A DNA stretch of 12,585 nucleotides, taken from NCBI GenBank assembly GCA_027858355.1, contig JAQICW010000216.1, forward strand, positions 1 through 12,585, read 5' to 3'. The notes below the pieces were generated by a model. The model did not search any database. It worked only from the letters and a program-made list of their open reading frames with translations, and was not told where the DNA came from. Source of the DNA: Desulfobacula sp. (GTDB taxonomy: Bacteria; Desulfobacterota; Desulfobacteria; Desulfobacterales; Desulfobacteraceae). The position numbers and the translations under genes are program-made. The first letter of the stretch is position 1; each line of letters starts with the position of its first letter. This document shows positions 7,041 to 12,585 of this stretch, piece by piece.

Positions 7041-7955
7041 CTAATTTTTCTTTGCGTCCTTGGCTTTTTTAAGATCACGAATAACATCATAGTCTGCAGA
7101 TGTCATCTTAACGAATTTATTGGAGTTGACGTTTTTAAGATAAGCTGCACAGGATGGCTGAGCGTGTAGTGTCAAAAACGTTTCTTCAATCTTTTTCTTC
7201 AAGTCCGGGCACAGGGATTTGCGATAACAGAAAGGATCCTGTGGGACGGTCGGTGAAAACCAAAGGTAATTGAAATCGTCTTTTTTCACCATACCTCGTT
7301 CTATAACATTATCAAACCGGTGTGTCGCAACAAAGGCAGCATCCACTTTTCCATCGTAAACCGCCATTGTCGAAAGATCATGCCCGCCGGTATATACGAT
7401 CTTTTTGAAATAGCTTTCCAGAGAGGTATTGATAACTTTTGTAAACACCACCCTGGGAACCAGGTTCCCGGATGTACTGGCCGGATCAGTGAGCCCTATA
7501 ACCGCCCCTTTCAGTGATTCGATAGTGTCAAACCCACTGCCTTTGCGGGTAATCAGACAGGCCTTGTAACCAGGCCCCTCTTCCTGAATATGTCCAGGTT
7601 TCTTGGCATAGGTGGCAAAGACCTCGATATCCGGGTCCTTGGCATTGGCTAAAACATAGGAATAGGGACCATGTACTGCAACATCTACCCATTTGCCGAT
7701 CATGGCTTCAACAACAGTAGCATAGGATGTGGGCATATAAAATTCGACTTTTTTCCCTGTCATTTTGGCAAGATAATCAATAACCGGTTTATAAATTGTC
7801 AATTCCTGAATGGTTTCCTCGGTGGGAATTATTGAGAATGTAATTGAATCTGGGTCCTCGCACCCGGCTGCTTGAGCACTGCCGGATACAGAAAATATTA
7901 TAAAAAAACTCAAGAAAAGGGTCATAGCCATGAAAAATTTTCTAGTTTGATACAT
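7041..7955 (-). CDS. phnD: Phosphonate/phosphite ABC transporter substrate-binding protein
   Basis: 304 residues from ATG 7955, with AGGAGAG 4 nt upstream. An N-terminal signal peptide (RK, hydrophobic stretch 9-24, SAQA at 26-29) directs it to the periplasm. The mature protein is a two-lobed PhnD/PtxB-type solute-binding protein. SIIPTEE (41-47) opens lobe 1, DVAVHGPYSYV (91-101) lies in the pocket, and DPASTSGN (157-164) is the Ser/Thr-rich loop that holds the oxyanion or phosphonate head group in this family. YTGGHDLS (188-195) and VDAAFVATHRFD (204-215) complete the site. Cysteines 32, 243, 249 and 269 are shared with the paralogue at 10963-11856 and could form disulfides. It is the first gene of the transporter operon. 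Phosphite, phosphonate or a related oxyanion is the likely ligand. Confidence 0.93.
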   Translation of the reverse strand: MYQTRKFFMAMTLFLSFFIIFSVSGSAQAAGCEDPDSITFSIIPTEETIQELTIYKPVIDYLAKMTGKKVEFYMPTSYATVVEAMIGKWVDVAVHGPYSYVLANAKDPDIEVFATYAKKPGHIQEEGPGYKACLITRKGSGFDTIESLKGAVIGLTDPASTSGNLVPRVVFTKVINTSLESYFKKIVYTGGHDLSTMAVYDGKVDAAFVATHRFDNVIERGMVKKDDFNYLWFSPTVPQDPFCYRKSLCPDLKKKIEETFLTLHAQPSCAAYLKNVNSNKFVKMTSADYDVIRDLKKAKDAKKN

Positions 7956-8201
7956 TTTTCTCTCCTGTTATTGGTTAATATTGCTTGAACCAGATATACG
8001 GCCGTTTTTTTTATACACCCCCTTTCAATGAAAAAAAGTTTAACAAGTTTCCAAGATAAAAAACTTTATATTGAAATATGGATATCCACAGATGTTAAGG
8101 TGTAACAATATCGAACCGATAATACAATGCGTGAATATACGTAAACTAGCATGGGTAGAATTACCCAGTTTGATCTAAATCGCTTGAATTAAAAGATCTA
8201 C
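7956..8201. other. Upstream region of the phn operon
   Basis: 246 AT-rich bases between the response-regulator stop and phnD. On the minus strand a TATAAA (8010-8015) is the best -10 candidate, but the sequence 17 bp further upstream is a poor -35, as is usual where an activator is required. Small palindromes ACGGCCGT (7998-8005) and TGGATATCCA (8079-8088) and the inverted repeat at 8152-8167 could be protein sites. No gene or convincing terminator is seen. Confidence 0.35.
8152..8167. promoter_or_regulatory. Perfect inverted repeat, possible response-regulator operator
   Basis: TGGGTA (8152-8157) and TACCCA (8162-8167) form a perfect 6-bp inverted repeat around GAAT. With one flanking base, the minus-strand half reads TACCCAT, fitting the NarL/NarP heptamer TACYYMT, but the halves point outward, unlike the classical NarL 7-2-7 site. 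No T-run follows on the minus strand, so it is a poor terminator for the response-regulator gene. It lies roughly 190 bp upstream of phnD. The operator role is a guess. Confidence 0.3.
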
Positions 8202-8861
8202 TTACAGATTTGAAATAGAGGTATATTTTTTCCGAATGGCATACTTAACAATATCTGCCGTTGTTTTCAAGTTCTTTATTGCCATAATTTTTGCCCGGTG
8301 TTTTTCAACGGTTCTGACACTTAAAAACAATAGCCTGGCAATTTCATTGTTTGTTTCTCCTTGAGAGATGAGTGTGAGTACTTCCCGTTGGCGGTTAGTG
8401 AGTGTTTGTGGTTTCCAGATCTGGTCACCATGACATTTTTTAATGAAATTTAAAGTCAAATCCTTGGTAAATGTTTTTGATATATATATACCGCCATTAA
8501 TCATAGTTTTTATTGCCGCAAAAAGTTCGGCCCCGGCATCTTGTTTTAGTACATATCCGTCTGCTCCTGCTGAAATGGAATGTTGAAGATATTCCATATT
8601 ATTATGCATAGTAAGAATGATAACTTTTACAGTAGGGTTGATCTGTTTTATTTCCCGGGTTGCCTCTATCCCACGAATTTTAGGCATGGAAATGTCTAAA
8701 AGGACGAGGTGGGGAGACATTTCATCGATCATTTGCAAAAGCTCAAATCCGTCATTTGCCTCGCCTATAACTTTTATATAATCAATATCTTCAAGTATTT
8801 TTGTCATGCCAAGGCGAAACATTATATGATCATCAGCAAGCAATGTTCGATAGATTTTCAT
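8202..8861 (-). CDS. NarL/LuxR-family response regulator
   Basis: 219 residues from ATG 8861, with a strong AGGAGGG 6 nt upstream. Residues 1-120 are the receiver domain: acidic pocket D10/D11, phospho-acceptor D56 in LVLLDISMP, T84 and K106. Residues ~152-215 are the LuxR/GerE-type DNA-binding domain, with LTNRQREVLTLISQG and the recognition helix SVRTVEKHRAKIM. It is a cytoplasmic transcription factor activated by phosphorylation. The first 29 bp overlap the end of the histidine kinase gene, so it is translationally coupled to its cognate sensor. The next gene downstream on the same strand is phnD of the transporter operon, the obvious candidate target. Confidence 0.95.
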   Translation of the reverse strand: MKIYRTLLADDHIMFRLGMTKILEDIDYIKVIGEANDGFELLQMIDEMSPHLVLLDISMPKIRGIEATREIKQINPTVKVIILTMHNNMEYLQHSISAGADGYVLKQDAGAELFAAIKTMINGGIYISKTFTKDLTLNFIKKCHGDQIWKPQTLTNRQREVLTLISQGETNNEIARLLFLSVRTVEKHRAKIMAIKNLKTTADIVKYAIRKKYTSISNL

Positions 8862-10887
8862 TCTTTTCCCTCCTAATTATAAATGATATTCTAGTGCCTT
8901 TTCCTTTTTGGGCAACGATATTCAAATATGACCCCAGCATCAAAGCCCTTTCCTGCATAGCTGCCAATCCAATACCTTTTTGAGTAGACTGCCTTGAGGA
9001 TAGTTCTGTTAGATCAAATCCAACGCCATTATCTTCCATAATAAAAATGATTTCGTTCTTTTTTTTTTGAATTGAAACGCTGATGGCGTCCGCATTAGCA
9101 TGTTTTCCCACATTGGTTAAAAACTCTTGAAAAATTCTGTAAATCATTATCTGGTTTTCCGATACGAAGCAAACATCAACATTATCAATATTCAGTGAGT
9201 ATTTAGTGGGGTAATGGTCAGAAAATTCATTAAGCATCCATTTTAATGCCGCTGTCAATCCCAAATCTTCCAGGATTGACGGGCTAAGATCCCTTGATAG
9301 ACGTCGAACATCTTCGATTATAAAATCGATGTATTCTTGAATATCAGTCAATGTTTCATCATTAAATTTGTTCTCACAGCCAGCTTTTGTTTGTAGGAAA
9401 CTCAGCTTTACCTTTAATAAGGATAAAGATTGTCCCAAATCATCATGCAATTCACAAGATAGTTGTCTACGTACTTTTTCCTGAGTTGTTAGAACCCTTG
9501 AAGACAGGCTCCTGAGTTTTCTTTCAGAATTTTTCAGTGCTTTCTCTGTAATGATACGCTCTTTAATTTCTTTTTTTAAAAATTTGTTCGTTATCGATAA
9601 CTCGCCTGTTCGCCTTTCCACCTTCTGTTCCATTTCGTCATAAGCCTTTTTCAGATTTGCTTGTGTACGCTTCAGATCAGCTATATCCTGTGCTACGCAA
9701 ACAATTCCGTCAACCTGGGAATTATTATTAAAAAAAGTTGAGCCTGAAAAGAGAACAGGAATTTTTATGCCATCCTTTGTTAGATAAATCATTTCAACAT
9801 TGGCAATTGAACCCTTATGAATAAATAAGTCAATTATGGAGGAATCGGTATTTTCAGGCAGAATTATATTTTCAATGGACTGCCCCAAAAGTTCTTCCCG
9901 GCTATAACCCAGCATATCGGTGGCCGACTGATTGACCTTTCTAATTGTGAAGTCAGGATTTGCAACAATCAATGTATCCAGCATTGACTTGACTATGTTA
10001 TCCATATAGGTTTTTGAAACGGTTGATTCTCTTAAATCTTTTATCATATTGTTAAATACATCCGTTAAAACTCCAATCTCATCTTTGCTTTTGATCTTTA
10101 TTCTGGTTTCAAAGTTTCCTTTGCCAACATTTTTAGCAGCAGCTGTCAGGTCATTGATGGGTTTGAAAACATAGCTTGACACCCAGCCACCCAGTAATAA
10201 GATACTTAATAGGATTAATATGGTTGAAAAAATTATGATGACGCCAACATTAGGCAGGTATTCAATAATGATGTTTTTAACTCTCTCTGCATTCTTTTTT
10301 CGTTTGTTTTTCCTGTATTGTTCTATAATTGGATAAATGTTCAGCTTATAGTGAGGTTCAAGTGTCTTTTTAAAAAAACGAGGTGCATTTTCCGGTATGT
10401 TTTCAACAAGATGAATGAAATGAGATAGGTATTTCAAGTAATAATAAAAGTGTTTTTTTTCTACATTATGCCTGCCTGTCAAAATAGTTTGTTCGCTATT
10501 ATTAAATTGGGGGTTTCCATCCTTTTGAATCCTGTAAAATTCTGTTCCAATTAATGAAGACAAACTGCTTTCAACCTTGTTAAGATCTGTTATCAATTTT
10601 TTCTTGATCTGATCCTTGTTTTCTAACTCCTGGTTCGTATCGGAAATTTGTGAAAATGTATAGATTATTTTAGGCTGATTATCCATCAGGGCTTTTATTG
10701 ATTCTTTGCTGGTTTCAAGGGCGTGGACTATCTTATAGGAAGATTTGAATATTTCAATGGAATCAGTTTCTAGCTGAACTATTTTATTTTTTAATTTGTT
10801 AAATGATGTAATCGTCAAATAACCGGCGCCACACATCATCAAAGCAATGGTAATGTATCCGAAAATAAGTTTATGCGTAAGACTCAT
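8833..10887 (-). CDS. Membrane sensor histidine kinase (HAMP-PAS-HisKA_3-HATPase)
   Basis: 684 residues from ATG 10887, preceded by AGGGA ~9-10 nt upstream. TM1 at ~8-28 and TM2 at ~213-235 bracket a mostly helical periplasmic domain of about 180 residues. A HAMP linker follows (~238-290), then a PAS domain (~297-405, with SMLDTLIVANPDFTIRKVN), a coiled coil (~405-460) and the HisKA_3 dimerisation helix with phospho-acceptor H481 in ELHDDLGQ. The ATPase domain has N592 in FQEFLTNVGKHANA, the G1 box DNGVGF (619-624) and the G2 box GIGLAAMQERA (638-648). This is the NarX/DegS-type kinase class, which pairs with LuxR-type regulators such as the overlapping downstream gene. The PhnD-like gene directly upstream suggests that the periplasmic domain reads a loaded binding protein, as in TorT-TorS or AioX-AioS. 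Confidence 0.94.
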   Translation of the reverse strand: MSLTHKLIFGYITIALMMCGAGYLTITSFNKLKNKIVQLETDSIEIFKSSYKIVHALETSKESIKALMDNQPKIIYTFSQISDTNQELENKDQIKKKLITDLNKVESSLSSLIGTEFYRIQKDGNPQFNNSEQTILTGRHNVEKKHFYYYLKYLSHFIHLVENIPENAPRFFKKTLEPHYKLNIYPIIEQYRKNKRKKNAERVKNIIIEYLPNVGVIIIFSTILILLSILLLGGWVSSYVFKPINDLTAAAKNVGKGNFETRIKIKSKDEIGVLTDVFNNMIKDLRESTVSKTYMDNIVKSMLDTLIVANPDFTIRKVNQSATDMLGYSREELLGQSIENIILPENTDSSIIDLFIHKGSIANVEMIYLTKDGIKIPVLFSGSTFFNNNSQVDGIVCVAQDIADLKRTQANLKKAYDEMEQKVERRTGELSITNKFLKKEIKERIITEKALKNSERKLRSLSSRVLTTQEKVRRQLSCELHDDLGQSLSLLKVKLSFLQTKAGCENKFNDETLTDIQEYIDFIIEDVRRLSRDLSPSILEDLGLTAALKWMLNEFSDHYPTKYSLNIDNVDVCFVSENQIMIYRIFQEFLTNVGKHANADAISVSIQKKKNEIIFIMEDNGVGFDLTELSSRQSTQKGIGLAAMQERALMLGSYLNIVAQKGKGTRISFIIRREKNENLSNIAC

Positions 10888-10962
10888 TGCACGCTTTCCC
10901 TATGGATTATCCTTTCAATTTTATGTCACTATACCAGGATTAGGTCTGTCAAAGGGTATGGT

Positions 10963-11856
10963 TTATTCTATTTTTTGTTCTAATTCCCTTATCACATCAT
11001 AATCTTCAGAGTTCATTTCCACAAAACCTTTGGCGTTAATATCTATCAGAAATTGAGAACAAGAAGATTGAGTGTGGAGGGTAAGAAAAGTATCAATGAT
11101 CTTTTTTTTCAGTTCCGGGCATAAAGCATTTCTGTAACAGAAAGGATCCTGGGGGATAATCGGCGAACTCCATAAATAATTATAGTCATCTTTTTTTATA
11201 ATTCCCCGGTTAATGGCATTATCAAATCGATGGGTGGCTACAAATGCTGCATCTATTCTTCCATCATATATGGCCATGGCAGACAGGTCGTGGCCGCCAG
11301 TATAAACTATCTTACCAAAATATTTTTCAAATGGCATATTGATATATTTTGCAAATAACACCCTTGGTATCAGGTACCCCGAGGTGCTTGATAGATTTGT
11401 GAGACCTACTATGGCGCCTTTTAAAGATTTAATGGAAACATAGCCTGACCCTTTTTTGGTTATGAGTATGGATTTATAGCCCGGCCCTTCTTCTTGAATA
11501 TAACCGGCTTTTTTTATATAGGTGGCAAAAACCTGAATGTCCGGTTCCTTTTTATTGGCAATCACATAAGAGTATGGTCCAAGAATAGCCACATCTATCC
11601 ATTTTTTCGCCATGCCCTGAATTACGTTTTCATAATATATTGGCACATAGAATTTTATTTTTGTCCCTGTCATCCTCCCAAGATAATCGATAACCGGCTT
11701 GTAAATGGTTAACTCCTGAATACTCTCTTCAGTGGGAATTATGGAAAAAACCAATGTTTCCGGGTCCTCACATCCAGCAGAGGATTGCCTGGTATTCAGG
11801 TTTAAAGCAACCATCATAATAGATAACACAAATAATAATTGAGCAAATTTTTTCAT
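10963..11856 (-). CDS. Second PhnD-like periplasmic binding protein, probable sensory subunit
   Basis: 297 residues from ATG 11856; no strong ribosome binding site is visible. A signal peptide covers ~1-27 (KK, hydrophobic 6-20, SSAG). The mature protein is roughly two-thirds identical by eye to the transporter PhnD, with shared blocks IQELTIYKPVIDYL, IQEEGPGYK and DAAFVATHRFDN, and the same four cysteines (29, 240, 246, 266). Pocket positions differ: L92 replaces H95, the loop NLSSTSGY (154-161) replaces DPASTSGN, and W229 is followed by S where PhnD has F. No permease or ATPase gene adjoins it; instead it precedes the histidine kinase by 75 bp. I infer that it presents ligand to that kinase and does not serve transport. 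Feeding the same importer with a second ligand is the alternative. Confidence 0.9.
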   Translation of the reverse strand: MKKFAQLLFVLSIMMVALNLNTRQSSAGCEDPETLVFSIIPTEESIQELTIYKPVIDYLGRMTGTKIKFYVPIYYENVIQGMAKKWIDVAILGPYSYVIANKKEPDIQVFATYIKKAGYIQEEGPGYKSILITKKGSGYVSIKSLKGAIVGLTNLSSTSGYLIPRVLFAKYINMPFEKYFGKIVYTGGHDLSAMAIYDGRIDAAFVATHRFDNAINRGIIKKDDYNYLWSSPIIPQDPFCYRNALCPELKKKIIDTFLTLHTQSSCSQFLIDINAKGFVEMNSEDYDVIRELEQKIE

Positions 11857-11892
11857 AAAGAACTTTTAACTATTTTGATAGTGAAAAGAAAA

Positions 11893-11898
11893 ATTATA
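11893..11898 (-). promoter_or_regulatory. Candidate -10 element upstream of the sensory phnD-like gene
   Basis: The minus strand carries a consensus TATAAT about 37 bp before the ATG at 11856, but the hexamer 17 bp further upstream (GTGGAG) is a poor -35. A small inverted repeat, ACTAT-TTTG-ATAGT (11869-11882), lies between it and the start codon. The region is very AT-rich, so a chance match is possible. Confidence 0.3.
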
Positions 11899-12093
11899 TT
11901 AAAAATCAGTTTGACTCCACATTAGTAAAAAAAATTCAATAACATAACCGAATAAAAGTCAACCTAATTTTTAACAGGGCACTTCATATGAAACTTGATC
12001 GACGATGGGTTCCATTAAATATTTAGGATAAATAGGGACGGTTTGAACGATCTTAAATTTTTCAAATCCACTGATCAAGGCTCAAAATTACTT
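11899..12093. other. Intergenic region without recognised gene
   Basis: About 195 AT-rich bases between the sensory binding-protein promoter region and the hydrolase remnant. No open frame of note and no convincing hairpin was found. A TAAATAGGGACGG stretch near 12030 resembles a sequence often seen near REP-type transposase genes, but that is a weak recollection. Confidence 0.4.
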
Positions 12094-12267
12094 CTATAAC
12101 CCATTACAACGATTAATAAGATAATCAAAAAGCTCCCAATTCTTTGCGCTTTTCTTTTGCTTCTCCTCATCAACCGTCTCGCTCAAAATGAACGGTACCG
12201 CTGTCTCAGTAAAGCCACCATGAGATCGCAACGACCCTTTGACCTGAGTCTTCTCGGTAGTCCATAA
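12094..12267 (-). pseudogene. C-terminal remnant of a phosphonoacetate hydrolase-like gene
   Basis: The minus-strand frame ending in TAG at 12094-12096 reads ~56 clean codons. Their core, LRSHGGFTETAVPFIL, is the C-terminal motif of phosphonoacetate hydrolase (PhnA) and related alkaline phosphatase superfamily enzymes, where the His of RSHGG is a zinc ligand and the following E-x-x-VP is conserved. The rest ends WELFDYLINRC, like the family's terminal helix. The His codon lies 42 codons from the end, about as in intact PhnA. Going towards the 5' end, similarity stops and a stop codon appears at 12268-12270. The nucleophile, the other metal ligands and the start are absent. The frame is less AT-rich than its surroundings. 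The intact gene would have preceded the sensory phnD-like gene in the same direction; the IS-like element to the right probably interrupted it. Confidence 0.62.
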
Positions 12268-12312
12268 TCAAAACAACAAGTAGTTGAATTTATATGTTTT
12301 TTTGGAATATTT

Positions 12313-12322
12313 AGTGTAGTGA
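12313..12322 (+). repeat. Direct repeat AGTGTAGTGA, copy 1
   Basis: An exact 10-bp AGTGTAGTGA, repeated 56 bp further on at 12369-12378, upstream of the transposase frame. Paired sites like this near an insertion-sequence end could be transposase-binding sites or part of the terminal repeat. This is inferred from position. Confidence 0.4.
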
Positions 12323-12368
12323 TATATTTATTACTAATTTTTATTGATATTATTGACTATGCATGCTA

Positions 12369-12378
12369 AGTGTAGTGA
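12369..12378 (+). repeat. Direct repeat AGTGTAGTGA, copy 2
   Basis: Second exact copy of the 10-mer at 12313-12322, followed by AAAAACATTAAG and then the transposase start 21 bp later. Confidence 0.4.
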
Positions 12379-12398
12379 AAAACATTAAGTAGATTAGT

Positions 12399-12585
12399 TT
12401 GGGAACTATAATCACACGAAAACAAGGCAATAAAACTTATTATCTTTATCATGAAACATACCGTGGAAAAATTAACAAAAAAGACTGTGGAAAAGTACGC
12501 GGGTCAGGGAAAAGTAAAGTTTGTACCCACTCAACTTATCTTGGATCTGCTGAAACAATTCTTAAGAGTATTAAAGGCAAAAAAA
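12399..12585 (+). mobile_element. IS1634-like transposase, N-terminal part (runs off window)
   Basis: An open frame follows a TAG at 12390-12392 and continues to the window edge. TTG 12399 is the only usual start in this frame near the beginning; no good ribosome binding site is visible. The 62 visible residues begin GTIITRKQGNKTYYLYHETY and include STYLGSAETILKSIK. The opening I-x-x-K-x-x-x-x-x-Y-Y-Y, basic middle and YLGxAExIL are typical of the N-terminal region of IS1634/IS4-type DDE transposases. The catalytic DDE residues lie outside the window, so family and intactness cannot be settled. The left end of the element should lie between 12262 and 12398; no terminal inverted repeat can be identified without the other end. 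Confidence 0.6.

Noticed and set aside
7998..8005. ACGGCCGT palindrome followed by T-run as terminator
   Set aside because: There is no loop, and on the strand being transcribed into phnD the T-run is an A-run; it is probably chance or a protein site.
8152..8167. Inverted repeat as intrinsic terminator of the response-regulator gene
   Set aside because: No T-run follows on the minus strand and the stem is only 6 bp; an operator is the better, though unproven, reading.
11959..12093. Short ATG-initiated frame near 11988 as a small gene
   Set aside because: It stops after about 12 codons and has no ribosome binding site.
1..12585. tRNA, rRNA or CRISPR features
   Set aside because: No cloverleaf with conserved TTCRA arm, no ribosomal signature and no regularly spaced repeats were noticed by eye on either strand.

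Overview
The window looks like a Gram-negative, moderately AT-rich bacterial chromosome segment. The periplasmic binding proteins carry signal peptides and the genes are densely packed. A sulfate-reducer-like Desulfobacterota host is my guess from the style of the genes, and nothing here proves it. The core is a binding-protein-dependent ABC importer of the phosphonate/phosphite (Phn/Ptx) type. It is flanked by regulators, a zinc alcohol dehydrogenase, and wreckage of two further genes.

Left, plus strand (1-2102): the C-terminal end of a HAD-family hydrolase, then a protein whose C-terminal half resembles Janus/Ocnus (PHPT1-like) phosphohistidine phosphatases, then a 12-TM MFS transporter. 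These three are tightly packed and probably co-transcribed. The MFS gene meets a LysR regulator tail to tail with an 8-bp overlap.

Centre, minus strand (7955 down to 2095): phnD-phnC-phnE-phnE and a Zn-dependent alcohol dehydrogenase in one direction. Next comes a short remnant of a second LysR gene directly behind the dehydrogenase, then the intact LysR gene with its own promoter-like sequence.

Right, minus strand (11856 down to 8202): a second, closely related PhnD-like binding protein, a membrane histidine kinase (periplasmic sensor, HAMP, PAS, HisKA_3, HATPase) and a NarL/LuxR-type response regulator. The kinase and regulator genes overlap by 29 bp. The arrangement suggests that the second binding protein is the ligand-sensing subunit of a three-component signalling system. 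Its transport paralogue lies just downstream, so the unit plausibly controls the phn operon.

Far right (12094-12585): the last ~55 codons of a gene resembling phosphonoacetate hydrolase (alkaline phosphatase superfamily) survive on the minus strand. Coding similarity stops near 12267, just before the start of an IS1634-like transposase that runs off the window. Insertion of the element may have destroyed the hydrolase gene. No rRNA, tRNA or CRISPR was recognised. The transported ligand is not proven: organophosphonate fits the dehydrogenase and the hydrolase remnant, but phosphite or another oxyanion remains possible.
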